Positions 8,213-16,592 of a stretch of DNA of 39,721 bases are shown piece after piece. This stretch comes from Flaviflexus sp. (lineage in GTDB: Bacteria > Actinomycetota > Actinomycetes > Actinomycetales > Actinomycetaceae): the NCBI GenBank assembly GCA_030537635.1, contig JAUNVM010000020.1, forward strand, positions 1-39,721. Reading direction: 5' to 3'. The stretch's first letter is position 1. Every line of letters begins with the position of its first letter. The notes below the pieces were generated by a model, which made no database searches, was not told the DNA's origin, and worked only from the letters and a program-made list of their open reading frames with translations. The translations under genes and the position numbers were made by a program.

Positions 8213-9376
8213 TCAGGCGGAGGTATCGGGAGGGAGGCGTCGGCTTTCCTCCCGATACTTTATCGGCGGACGTCCGTGGTGTTTGGCGAACATGCGAGAG
8301 AACTGGGGATAATCGCGGTACCCGACGAGGTGGGCGATGGCCCGCAGCGAGCTATCGGTGTCACGCAGCAGGCGAGCGGCGATCTCCATCCGATAGTTAA
8401 TGACGTAGTCCCGAAAGGGGATGCCGATCTGTTCGGTGAAAAGCGTGGAGAAATGCGAGCGTGACAGATGGGTGAGCTCGGAGATTCTTCCCATCGTGCA
8501 GTCGCGCCCGTAGTGCTCGGCCACGTAGGCGAGCGCCGCATCCACCGGATTGCCCGGGGCGCTTTCCGCGGTGCGGGGCAGTTGGCCGGCACCGTGAAAC
8601 GCGTCAACCGCTGATCGCATTCCCTCCTCATAAGGCAGGCGTTCAAACGTCGAGCCCCCGATATAGCCGTGGACCGGTGCTAGTGCCGCAATGAAGGACA
8701 TGTCGGCGCCGGTGCGCACCGGGCCGCCGTAGACCATGCGGATCACCTGGGGATTGAGGCGCTCGCAGGCCCCGAGCACACTGTCGGCGCGCCGTGCCGC
8801 ATGGGCGAGGGACATAGCGCGAGCGGGTCCGGTAAGGCCGCCCACCGTGAGCCCGAGATTGAGGCAGATGATCTGCGCGCCCGCCTCAACCATGAGCCTC
8901 ATCGAAGGCTCATCGACAACAAAGGCAACCGTCAACAGACCCGATTCCGCCGCGCGCCTGATGAGCTCCACCTCGCGCTCGAATGGCCATTCCTCGGCCA
9001 GGGCCGCCCCGAAGTTGCCATCGACGAGACCGATCGTGGGGTAGTTGTTGATTCCGCTGGCGCCCGCCGCAACAGCCCGCTCAATGAAGTCGTTAAGCCC
9101 GGCGGTGGGATCGGCCGCGTGCAGGCCGGCGACAAGGGGAAGGTCGAGATCCAGCGGGGCCAGTTCGCGCGCGAGTAGCTCGAGCGTCAGCTCATTCGAA
9201 TTCGCGTAGGGCAGATATCCGGCCAATGACGGATTACCACGGCGCCGAAAGACCCCGGAGGACAGCGCCATGAGGAGATCGGCGCCCGCCTGAGCCGCGC
9301 CGGTGGCGCTGATTCCCGAACCGACGGAGACCCCGACGAGTAAGCGTTCGCCCGCGGTCGGCGCCCGGAGAATCAC
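8213..9376 (-). CDS. PEP-hydrolase-like TIM barrel fused to an AraC-type DNA-binding domain
   Basis: A 387-residue fusion. Residues 5-265 are homologous along their length to the PEP-hydrolase protein encoded opposite: NYPTIGLVDG (111-120) matches [10 protein letters not shown], and GYIGGSTFERL matches the GASSIERF end. Residues about 278-376 are an AraC/XylS domain with two helix-turn-helix units; LSRSHFSTLFTEQIGIPFRDY and FSRMFAKHHGRPPIKYR are typical. Polar residues conserved in the enzyme copy are replaced: His183 by Asn173, Lys189 by Gly179 and His226 by Tyr217. I infer a ligand-sensing regulator that keeps the pocket but not catalysis, controlling the convergent module. The GTG start directly follows the ppgK stop codon (TAA-GTG), so it is probably translated from the map-ppgK mRNA. 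An internal start is possible. Confidence 0.85.
   Translation of the reverse strand: MILRAPTAGERLLVGVSVGSGISATGAAQAGADLLMALSSGVFRRRGNPSLAGYLPYANSNELTLELLARELAPLDLDLPLVAGLHAADPTAGLNDFIERAVAAGASGINNYPTIGLVDGNFGAALAEEWPFEREVELIRRAAESGLLTVAFVVDEPSMRLMVEAGAQIICLNLGLTVGGLTGPARAMSLAHAARRADSVLGACERLNPQVIRMVYGGPVRTGADMSFIAALAPVHGYIGGSTFERLPYEEGMRSAVDAFHGAGQLPRTAESAPGNPVDAALAYVAEHYGRDCTMGRISELTHLSRSHFSTLFTEQIGIPFRDYVINYRMEIAARLLRDTDSSLRAIAHLVGYRDYPQFSRMFAKHHGRPPIKYREESRRLPPDTSA
8223..8258 (+). terminator. Hairpin terminator inside the regulator's 3' coding end
   Basis: Arms 8223-8233 (GTATCGGGAGG) and 8248-8258 (CCTCCCGATAC) pair perfectly and are followed on the plus strand by TTTAT. It probably ends the Tm-1/PEP-hydrolase transcript although it lies in the last codons of the convergent gene. 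Confidence 0.5.
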
Positions 9377-10123
9377 TTAGAGGGTGTCGGCCGCCAACCG
9401 AGCTGCGCCGACGATGCCGGCGGTATTGCGCAGGGCGGCGGGGCGGATGGGGGCCGTGAGATCAAGGAGCGGCAGGAACTTCTCAGATTTGCGCGAGACG
9501 CCGCCGCCGACGATGAAGAGGTCAGGATTGAGGAGGCGCTCGTACTGGGAGTAGACCACCTGGAGGCGTTTGGCCCACGAGGACCAGCCGAGATCCTTCT
9601 TACTGCGCACGGCGGAGGAGGCGTAGGCTTCGGCCTCCTTGCCATTGGGCAGGATGAGATGACCGAGCTCGGTATTGGGCACCAGCTGCTCATTGATGAT
9701 GAGGGCGGAGCCGATTCCGGTGCCGAGCGTGGTGACGAGAACCGTGCCGGTGCAGCCCTTGGCCGCACCGTATTCCACCTCGGCGTAGCCGGCAGCATCG
9801 GCATCGTTGACGGCGAGAGTGGGCCGGTTCAGGCGCTCGGACAGGAGCTGTTCCACCGCGACTCCCTCCCAGGAGTCATCGAGATTGGCAATCCAGGGGA
9901 CAACGCCGTGGATGATGGGGGCGGGGAATGTGACGCCGACCGGAATGGTGGAGTCGAGGTCAAAGTGCTCAACCACCTCCGCGACAATGTCGGCAACGGC
10001 CTGTGGAGTGGAGGCCTCGGGCGTGGGAATCCGGAAGCGCTCGGCGGCGAGCTCTCCAGTGTTGAGATCGACCGGGGCGCCCTTGATGCCCGAGCCGCCG
10101 ATGTCAATGCCAATTGCGTGCAT
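9377..10123 (-). CDS. ppgK: Polyphosphate glucokinase
   Basis: A 248-residue ROK-type kinase that phosphorylates glucose using inorganic polyphosphate, and in several actinobacteria also ATP. Landmarks are [10 protein letters not shown] (6-15, phosphate-1 motif), NDADA (106-110, catalytic Asp), TLGTGIGSA (132-140) and ELGH (152-155). The shortened ROK form without the full CxCGxxGC zinc motif is usual for PpgK. Its ATG overlaps the map stop as TAATG, with GGAGG 5 nt upstream inside map. This indicates translational coupling and sets the start at 10123 rather than at an upstream codon. It is followed without spacing by the barrel-AraC regulator. Confidence 0.93.
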   Translation of the reverse strand: MHAIGIDIGGSGIKGAPVDLNTGELAAERFRIPTPEASTPQAVADIVAEVVEHFDLDSTIPVGVTFPAPIIHGVVPWIANLDDSWEGVAVEQLLSERLNRPTLAVNDADAAGYAEVEYGAAKGCTGTVLVTTLGTGIGSALIINEQLVPNTELGHLILPNGKEAEAYASSAVRSKKDLGWSSWAKRLQVVYSQYERLLNPDLFIVGGGVSRKSEKFLPLLDLTAPIRPAALRNTAGIVGAARLAADTL

Positions 10124-10995
10124 TATGCCTCCGTGAGGATGTCCGCGCCGTCGTCCGTGACGGCGAGGGTGTGTTCGAATTGGGCGGTGCGCCCCCGGTC
10201 CTTGGTCACCACTGTCCACCCATCATCCCACTGATCCCATTCGTAGGTGCCGAGCGTGAGCATGGGTTCGATGGTAAAGACCATCCCCACCTCCATGAGC
10301 TGACCATATTCCGGGGCGCAGTCGTAGTGGGGGATGATGAGGCCGGAATGGAAGGCTTCGCCTACGCCGTGCCCGGTGAAATCGCGGACCACGCCGTAGT
10401 CGAAGCGCTTGGCGTAGGAGGAGATAACTCGGCCGATGACGTTGATGGGGCGGCCGGGCCGCACGGCCTTGATGGCGCGCTCCATGGAGATGCGAGTGCG
10501 CTCGATGAGGAGGGCGGACTCCTCATCAATCTCACCCACCCCGAAGGTCTTGTTCGTATCCCCGTGCACGCCGTTGAGATAGGCGGTGACGTCGAGATTG
10601 ACGATGTCGCCCTCCTCCAGGACGGTGGAATCGGGGATGCCGTGGCAGATGACCTCATTGACCGAGGTACAGATCGACTTCGGGAATCCCATGTAGTCCA
10701 GGGAGGACGGGTAAGCGCCGTGATCGCACATGTACTCATGGGCAATCCGATCCAGCTCATCGGTGGTGACCCCGGGGGCAATAGCTGCGGCCGCTTCCGC
10801 CAGGGCCCCGGCCGCCACCTTTCCGGCGGCGCGGATCCTCTCAATCGTTTCAGCGTCCTTGACGTCGGGGGCGGTCACCACCTCCGGGCCGTCGTGGAAA
10901 AGATACTCGGGCCGAGGAATCGAGGTGGGTACCTTCCGCTTCGGTCCGATGGTTCCGGGAACGAGTGTGCCTAGAGGCGCGCGCTGTGCAAGCAT
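10123..10995 (-). CDS. map: Type I methionine aminopeptidase
   Basis: A 290-residue metalloaminopeptidase that removes the initiator methionine. The pita-bread fold motifs are present: HGIPD with [22 protein letters not shown] (two metal-ligand Asp residues), [11 protein letters not shown] (ligand His), and MVFTIEPML (ligand Glu). An N-terminal extension of about 40 residues with a PRPEYL segment is typical of actinobacterial MapB-type enzymes. I start it at 10995 (MLAQRAPLG) because TAAACT lies 7 nt upstream, indicating a leaderless mRNA. An upstream ATG in the same frame would overlap the ribosome binding site of the divergent gene. It leads the map-ppgK-regulator transcription unit. Confidence 0.94.
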   Translation of the reverse strand: MLAQRAPLGTLVPGTIGPKRKVPTSIPRPEYLFHDGPEVVTAPDVKDAETIERIRAAGKVAAGALAEAAAAIAPGVTTDELDRIAHEYMCDHGAYPSSLDYMGFPKSICTSVNEVICHGIPDSTVLEEGDIVNLDVTAYLNGVHGDTNKTFGVGEIDEESALLIERTRISMERAIKAVRPGRPINVIGRVISSYAKRFDYGVVRDFTGHGVGEAFHSGLIIPHYDCAPEYGQLMEVGMVFTIEPMLTLGTYEWDQWDDGWTVVTKDRGRTAQFEHTLAVTDDGADILTEA

Positions 10996-11002
10996 GGAGA
11001 CA

Positions 11003-11008
11003 AGTTTA
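11003..11008 (-). promoter_or_regulatory. -10 element TAAACT, leaderless map
   Basis: TAAACT on the minus strand stands 7 nt before the map ATG at 10995. It is only 16 nt from the start of the divergent small gene at 11024. Confidence 0.45.
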
Positions 11009-11023
11009 CCAAGGAGGTTCACT

Positions 11024-11242
11024 GTGGCCAGCGGCGATGACGAGTACTACTACAACACCGAGACCGGCGAGGTGGAACAGGGCAGGTGCTCCCTGTGGTC
11101 GAAGGTGATGGGACCTTATCCCACCGCCGAGGAGGCTGCCCGCGCACTCGAGATTGCCCGGCAGCGCAATGCCGAGGCTGAGGCACAAGAAGCCGAGTGG
11201 AACAAGGACTGGGATGACGACGGGTGGGATGACGAGGACTGA
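11024..11242 (+). CDS. Small acidic actinobacterial protein (SPOR-like)
   Basis: A 72-residue protein with a GTG start preceded by AAGGAGG, which fixes the start. It opens with an aromatic patch ([15 protein letters not shown]), then [18 protein letters not shown], and ends in a very acidic tail rich in W and D. The GPYPTAEEA turn resembles the SPOR-type short proteins found beside map in many actinobacteria. The function is unknown; the pattern suggests a soluble, possibly protein-binding, cytoplasmic factor. It is divergent from map and followed by a strong hairpin. Confidence 0.75.
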   Translation: MASGDDEYYYNTETGEVEQGRCSLWSKVMGPYPTAEEAARALEIARQRNAEAEAQEAEWNKDWDDDGWDDED

Positions 11243-11253
11243 CGTGGCATGCC

Positions 11254-11279
11254 GAGGGGCCGCCCGCAGGCGGCCCCTC
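11254..11279. terminator. Perfect 11-bp hairpin, bidirectional
   Basis: GAGGGGCCGCC (11254-11264) pairs with GGCGGCCCCTC (11269-11279) around a CGCA loop. It lies between the convergent small gene and panB. There is no long T tract. Confidence 0.65.
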
Positions 11280-11359
11280 ATGGTCCTCTTATCGAGGTGT
11301 GCTTGTCATATCATCGTTGACCGCGCGCCGATTCTTTCGGCGCCCAGCAGCCCTTACCC

Positions 11360-12163
11360 CTAGAAGGAGTGCTCCCGGGTGGGGAAGGCGCGGGATTTGA
11401 CGGCCTCGATGTAGGAGGAGGCGGCGTCTCGCAGCGCACCTTCGACATTGCCAAAGGCGGGGGCGAAGGACGGCCGCCAGTCGCCAATGCCCGCCATGTC
11501 CGTCCATACGAGAACCTGACCGTCGGTGTGCGGGCCGGCCCCGATGCCGATGGTGGGGATCTCGAGGATCTTCGTGATGCGCTCGGCAACCGCCTGGGGA
11601 ATGAGCTCGAGGACGATCGCGGAGGCGCCGGCCTCCTGGATGGCGTAGGCGTCCTCGACGAGCCGATCCGCCCCATCATCAGTGCGGCCCTGGACCCGCG
11701 GCCCGGACAGAGCATTCTCGGCCTGCGGGGTAAACCCAATATGGCCCACAACGGGAATACCGTGATCGGTGCACGCCTTGATCTGCTCGGCCACGGCGAC
11801 CCCACCCTCAAACTTGACGGCGTTCGCGCCGGCCTTGATGAGCTGGACGGCCGAGTCTAGACACTGGGCGGGACCGGTCTCGTAGGTGCCGAACGGCAGA
11901 TCGGAGACGATGAGGGAACGTTTGACGCCACGGGCCACGGCCCGGGTGGCCACGATGATTTCGTCGAGCTCAACTCCAATGGTGGTCTCGCGGCCAAACA
12001 TCGTCATGCCAATGGAATCACCAATGAGCAGCATGTCAATGCCGGCCTCGTCAAAGATCCTCGAGGATACGGCGTCATAGGCGGTCAGCATGGTGATCGG
12101 ATCGCGGTGGGCCTTGGCCTCGGCGAGGTGGACGATGCGCATGCGGCGGGGCTGGTCGGTCAT
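11360..12163 (-). CDS. panB: 3-methyl-2-oxobutanoate hydroxymethyltransferase
   Basis: A 267-residue PanB, which adds a hydroxymethyl group from 5,10-methylene-THF to alpha-ketoisovalerate in the first committed step of pantothenate synthesis. It is a cytoplasmic TIM barrel, usually decameric. Family motifs are LTAYDAVSSRIFDEAGIDMLL near the N-terminus, GDSIGM, the KFEGG segment, HIGFTPQ, and LELIPQAVAERITK followed by IPTIGIGAG. The start at 12163 has AAGGAGG 6 nt upstream. Divergent from glnA2, with about 100 bp between them. No other pan gene is in this window. Confidence 0.95.
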   Translation of the reverse strand: MTDQPRRMRIVHLAEAKAHRDPITMLTAYDAVSSRIFDEAGIDMLLIGDSIGMTMFGRETTIGVELDEIIVATRAVARGVKRSLIVSDLPFGTYETGPAQCLDSAVQLIKAGANAVKFEGGVAVAEQIKACTDHGIPVVGHIGFTPQAENALSGPRVQGRTDDGADRLVEDAYAIQEAGASAIVLELIPQAVAERITKILEIPTIGIGAGPHTDGQVLVWTDMAGIGDWRPSFAPAFGNVEGALRDAASSYIEAVKSRAFPTREHSF

Positions 12164-12267
12164 GGGTGCCTCCTTCTGGGCACCACCATACCGCGCGGGC
12201 GCGCGAGCCCAGATCCCTGGCACAATGAATGTGGCGGGACCCGCACGGGGTCCGGGAAGGAAGCGCC

Positions 12268-13593
12268 ATGGACCGGCAGCAAGAAGACGTCCTCCAGGTC
12301 ATCAACGACCGCGATATCAAATTCGTGCGCCTGTGGTTTACCGATGTCATCGGCACCCTCAAATCCGTGGCGATTGCGCCCGCCGAGCTCGAGGAGGCCT
12401 TCGAGGACGGCATTGGCTTTGACGGGTCCTCGATTGAGGGCCTGGCTCGAGTGGTGGAAAGCGATATGCTCGCCCACCCGGATGCCTCCACCTTCCAGGT
12501 CTTGCCCTGGCGGGGCGAGGGCGAGGTTGCCCGCATGTTCTGCGACATCTCCGACCGGGAGGGCTCCCCGGCCCGCTCCGATCCGCGCTGCGTGCTCAAA
12601 AGGGCGCTCGCGAAGGCCCAGGAATTGGGATTCAGCTTCTACACTCACCCCGAGGTGGAGTTTTATCTCTTCCATCCCACAAACGATGCTCAGGCGCCCT
12701 TTGAGCCGATTGATAATGCCGGGTACTTCGATCATTCCGAGCGGCTCGTTGCCCAGGACTTCCGCCGCGTCGCCATCGGAACCCTGGAGCAGATGGGAAT
12801 CTCGGTCGAGTTCTCCCACCACGAGGCCGGTCCGGGTCAAAACGAGATTGACCTGCGCTTCGCTGACGCATTGACCATGGCCGATCACATCATGTCCCTG
12901 CGCACCGTGGTTCAACAGGTGGCGCTCGGCCAGGGCGTCATGGCCTCGTTCATGCCCAAGCCCCTCATCAACGCCCCCGGCTCGGGCATGCACTCCCACC
13001 TGTCCCTATTCGAGGGTGAAAAGAACGCCTTCTTCGACCCGTCCGGCCACTATCTGCTGTCGGCCACCGCCCGGAAGTTCATGGCCGGACTGCTGCACTA
13101 TTCCGGGGAGATCGCCGCGATCACCAATCAGCACGTGAATTCGTATAAGCGGCTGTGGGCCGGCTTCGAAGCCCCCTCCCACGTGTGCTGGGGGCACAAT
13201 AACCGCTCCGCCCTCGTCCGTCTGCCCTCCTTCCGCGTGGACAAGCCACATTCGGCCCGCATCGAATATCGCGCCATCGACTCCGCCGCCAATCCCTATC
13301 TCGCCTACGCGGTCCTTTTGGCCGCCGGTCTCAAGGGAATCGAAGACGATCTCGAGCTGCCGGATGAGGCACACGAGGACGTGGCCCTCATGACGGAAAA
13401 TGAGCGCCGTGCCCTCGGGATTGAGCCCCTGCCGGGCTCGCTCGAGCAGGCGCTGGAGAAGATGCGGGACTCGGAGCTCGTGGCCGACACGCTGGGGGAG
13501 GAGGCCTTCGACTACTTCCTGCGCAACAAAGAAAGCGAGTGGCGGGCCTACCGCAACCAGATCACCCCGGTTGAGCGGCAGCGCTTCCTATGA
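12268..13593 (+). CDS. glnA2: Type I glutamine synthetase, GlnA2 type
   Basis: A 441-residue GSI that makes glutamine from glutamate, ammonia and ATP. Catalytic blocks are present: FDGSSI, EVEFYLF, NEIDLRF, GSGMHSHLS, NNRSALVRLP and the RIEYRAIDSAANPY latch. It lacks the adenylylation tyrosine loop; where GlnA1 has LYGLPPEE, this protein reads a different, acidic segment (LELPDEAHED). It therefore resembles mycobacterial GlnA2, which is not adenylylated. GAAGGAAG precedes the ATG. The stop overlaps the glnE start as ATGA, so the two are translationally coupled, as in Rv2222c-Rv2221c. Confidence 0.92.
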   Translation: MDRQQEDVLQVINDRDIKFVRLWFTDVIGTLKSVAIAPAELEEAFEDGIGFDGSSIEGLARVVESDMLAHPDASTFQVLPWRGEGEVARMFCDISDREGSPARSDPRCVLKRALAKAQELGFSFYTHPEVEFYLFHPTNDAQAPFEPIDNAGYFDHSERLVAQDFRRVAIGTLEQMGISVEFSHHEAGPGQNEIDLRFADALTMADHIMSLRTVVQQVALGQGVMASFMPKPLINAPGSGMHSHLSLFEGEKNAFFDPSGHYLLSATARKFMAGLLHYSGEIAAITNQHVNSYKRLWAGFEAPSHVCWGHNNRSALVRLPSFRVDKPHSARIEYRAIDSAANPYLAYAVLLAAGLKGIEDDLELPDEAHEDVALMTENERRALGIEPLPGSLEQALEKMRDSELVADTLGEEAFDYFLRNKESEWRAYRNQITPVERQRFL

Positions 13594-16535
13594 GGGCGGC
13601 GTCGCCGACCAGTGAGCTGCGTAGGGTCGGCTTCACGGATCCGGCCAAGGCCGCCCGGCTCCTTGATGCCCCCTGCCTGGCCGGCTATGACGTCATCGAG
13701 GTAGCCGCCTCCTGCCCCGACCCCGACGAGGGACTACTCGCCCTCACCCGCCTCGCCGAGGCAGCCCCCGAGGAGCTCCAGGCCGCCTGGGCCAAGCCTC
13801 ATGGGGCGCGCCGCCTCTTTGCCCTCCTCGGCATGTCCCGTCCCCTCGGCGACCTGCTCATCAGTCACCCACACTGGCTGGCTGGGCTTGACGAGGCCCC
13901 CGCCCGGATCAATGAGGAGGACGAACAGCGCGCCTTTGAGAAAGCGGTCGCAGGTGGCGTCGAGGGCATTCGCGCCCACTACTATCGCCGCCTCATCGAC
14001 ATTGCCGCCCGGGACCTCACCTCCCCCGATCCCATGGGCCAGGTGGCACACGTCGCCGAAGACCTCGCCCGTCTCGTCGGCGCCACCTTGCACGGCGCGC
14101 TCGTTCTGGCGAGGCAGCTGACGGGGGAGAAGGCTCCTCTCGCCGTCATCGCCATGGGCAAAACCGGCGGCCTGGAGCTCAACTACATCTCCGACGTCGA
14201 CGTCGTCTTCGTGACGCTCGATGAACCGGACGTGCCCGGGGCCACCCGCCTGGCCCGCAGCATCGGGGAGATCGTCTCCCAACCGGGAACCCTACGCCCC
14301 CTGTGGCCGCTGGACGCCGACCTACGCCCCGAGGGCAAAGATGGGCCGCTCGTGCGCACCCTGGACTCCTACCGCGCCTACTACGAACGGTGGGCAAAGA
14401 ACTGGGAATTTCAAGCCCTCCTGAAGGCCCGCTTCGTGAGCGGAGACAAACAGCTGGGCACGTCCTTCCTCGACCTCACCCGGCCCTACGTGTGGTCGGC
14501 CTCGGGCCGCGAGAGCTTTGTCGAATCGGCGCGCAGCATGCGGAGGAGAGTCGAAGACACCCTCGCCCCCGATGAGGCGCCCCGACAGCTCAAACTCGGC
14601 AAGGGCGGCTTGCGGGATGTCGAATTCACCGTCCAACTCCTCCAGCTCGTCCACGGTCGCGTCGATGACACGCTACGCGCCCCGAGAACGCTGGATGCGC
14701 TCGCGGCTTTAAGGGATGGCGGATATGTGGGGCGAAGCGATGCCGACCGGCTCGATGAGGCTTACCGCTTCCTGCGCACCCTCGAGCATCGCATCCAACT
14801 CCAGCGACTGCGCCGCAGCCACCTCGTACCCGAGAAAGAATCGGAGCTGCGCCGCCTCGCCCGTTCTCTGTCCTTCCCCTCCGGGGAGGCCCTTGAGGAG
14901 GCCTGGCTCGCTACCCGAAGGGATGTGCGCCGCCTCCACAAGTCCATCTTCTACCGCCCGCTCCTGCCCGAAGCAGCGCGGCTGTCCGATGATGACATCT
15001 CGCTTGATGACACCGCAGCGCGGGACCGTCTTGGTGCGATTGGCTACCGTGATCCAGGCCGGGCCCTCGACCACATTGCGGCCCTCACCGAGGGGCTGTC
15101 GCGTTCAGCCAAAATCCAGCGCCAGCTCCTGCCAGTCCTGCTCGGCTGGTTCACCGCCGGGCCGGAGCCGGATGCTGGGCTCTTACACTTTCGGCGCCTG
15201 TCGGAGGAGATGGGCAGAACCCACTGGTATCTCAAGCTCCTGCGAGATTCCGGCGTGGCTGCCAAGCGCCTCGCCATGATCCTCTCCACGTCCCGCTATC
15301 TCGCCGAGCAGATTCCCCGGCTGCCCGAATCGGTGGCCTGGCTGGCCGCGGACGAGGATCTCGTCCCGCACGACATTGAAGATCTGCGGGTTGAGCTCCA
15401 CTCGCTCATCTCCCGGCGCACTGACCCGGTGGAGATCGCCCAGGCGGGCAGGTATCTGCGCCGGCGGGGCCTGCTCCGCTCCGGCCTGGCCATCTCCACC
15501 GGCGTTATCGGGGCCGGACTCTGCCGGCGCGCCATCACCACCGCCTCCGAGGTGGCCCTCGAGGCCGCCCTCGTGGCCGCCCGCCGACAGGTGGCCGGGG
15601 CCCATGACATCTCCGAGGAGGAGCTGCCCACCCTCGCCATCATCGGCATGGGATCCCTTGGGGCTAAGGAAATGAGCCACAGCTCCGATGCCGACGTCAT
15701 CTTCGTCCACGAGGCGGCCGGCCGGCATTCGGCAACCGATCGCGAGGCGAGCGGCACAGCCGAGGACGAGGGCGATGATGACAGCGCGCGCCTGGCCCAG
15801 GAGCTCGCCGAGGCGGTGGTGGCGCTGGCGCGGCAGGGTGCCGGTGAGCCCCCGCTCGTCATCGATGCCGATCTTCGCCCCGAGGGGCGCAATGGCCCGC
15901 TCACCCGATCCCTGGCCTCCTATGCTGAATACTACGAGCGGTGGGGCGAAACGTGGGAACGCCAGGCTCTCCTCAAGGCCCGCCCCGTCGCGGGAGATCA
16001 AGACCTGGGAGAACGGTTCATCGAGCTCATAGAACCCATTCGTTACGGCGAGGGACTGAGCGCGGAAGAGCGCCGGGCGATCAGGCATATGAAGGCGCGG
16101 GTCGAGGCCGAGCGGATTCCCCGTGGCGTTGCCAAAACCCGCCAGCTCAAGCTCGGTCCCGGCGCCATTGCCGATGTCGAATGGACGGCGCAATATCTTC
16201 AGCTCGCCCACGCGGAGCACGACCCAGCCTTGCGCACCACCTCCACCCTGCCGGCGCTTGAGGCCGCCGTGGCCGGCGGGTACATCGGGGAAGCCGAGGG
16301 GCAGGCGCTCGCCGAATCCTGGGCCTATGCTCAACGGCTGCGCATGGCGGTAGCCCTCGGCACCGGAAGAACCTCCGGCAGCAGGGTCGACGTTCTCCCG
16401 CACGAGGCGGGAGAACTCACCACCATTGCCGCCATGCTCTCCGGCTCCACCCGGCCCGATATTGACGAGACCTATCTGCGGCTGACCCGCCGGGCCAGGC
16501 GCGTCGTCGAAAAGATCTTCTTCCCGGCCAGCTGA
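13590..16535 (+). CDS. glnE: Bifunctional glutamine synthetase adenylyltransferase/deadenylase
   Basis: A 981-residue GlnE that adds AMP to, and removes it from, the regulatory tyrosine of GlnA1 in response to nitrogen state. Both nucleotidyltransferase halves are present. The N-terminal half has AMGKTGGLELNYISDVDVVF (about residues 189-208) and DADLRPEGKDGPL. The C-terminal half has GMGSLGAKEMSHSSDADVIF (about 686-705) and DADLRPEGRNGPLTRS. Each half also keeps a RQLKLGxGxxxDVEFTVQ/WTAQ block. In the second half the usual G-K/R-x-G-G loop reads GSLGAK, an atypical change, while both catalytic Asp residues are kept. ATGA overlap with glnA2 sets the start. Confidence 0.95.
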   Translation: MRAASPTSELRRVGFTDPAKAARLLDAPCLAGYDVIEVAASCPDPDEGLLALTRLAEAAPEELQAAWAKPHGARRLFALLGMSRPLGDLLISHPHWLAGLDEAPARINEEDEQRAFEKAVAGGVEGIRAHYYRRLIDIAARDLTSPDPMGQVAHVAEDLARLVGATLHGALVLARQLTGEKAPLAVIAMGKTGGLELNYISDVDVVFVTLDEPDVPGATRLARSIGEIVSQPGTLRPLWPLDADLRPEGKDGPLVRTLDSYRAYYERWAKNWEFQALLKARFVSGDKQLGTSFLDLTRPYVWSASGRESFVESARSMRRRVEDTLAPDEAPRQLKLGKGGLRDVEFTVQLLQLVHGRVDDTLRAPRTLDALAALRDGGYVGRSDADRLDEAYRFLRTLEHRIQLQRLRRSHLVPEKESELRRLARSLSFPSGEALEEAWLATRRDVRRLHKSIFYRPLLPEAARLSDDDISLDDTAARDRLGAIGYRDPGRALDHIAALTEGLSRSAKIQRQLLPVLLGWFTAGPEPDAGLLHFRRLSEEMGRTHWYLKLLRDSGVAAKRLAMILSTSRYLAEQIPRLPESVAWLAADEDLVPHDIEDLRVELHSLISRRTDPVEIAQAGRYLRRRGLLRSGLAISTGVIGAGLCRRAITTASEVALEAALVAARRQVAGAHDISEEELPTLAIIGMGSLGAKEMSHSSDADVIFVHEAAGRHSATDREASGTAEDEGDDDSARLAQELAEAVVALARQGAGEPPLVIDADLRPEGRNGPLTRSLASYAEYYERWGETWERQALLKARPVAGDQDLGERFIELIEPIRYGEGLSAEERRAIRHMKARVEAERIPRGVAKTRQLKLGPGAIADVEWTAQYLQLAHAEHDPALRTTSTLPALEAAVAGGYIGEAEGQALAESWAYAQRLRMAVALGTGRTSGSRVDVLPHEAGELTTIAAMLSGSTRPDIDETYLRLTRRARRVVEKIFFPAS

Positions 16536-16592
16536 GCCGCTGATGTTTCTCCTTTCGGGCCGATAGGCTGGGGCCGGAAGGGGGATGTTCCC

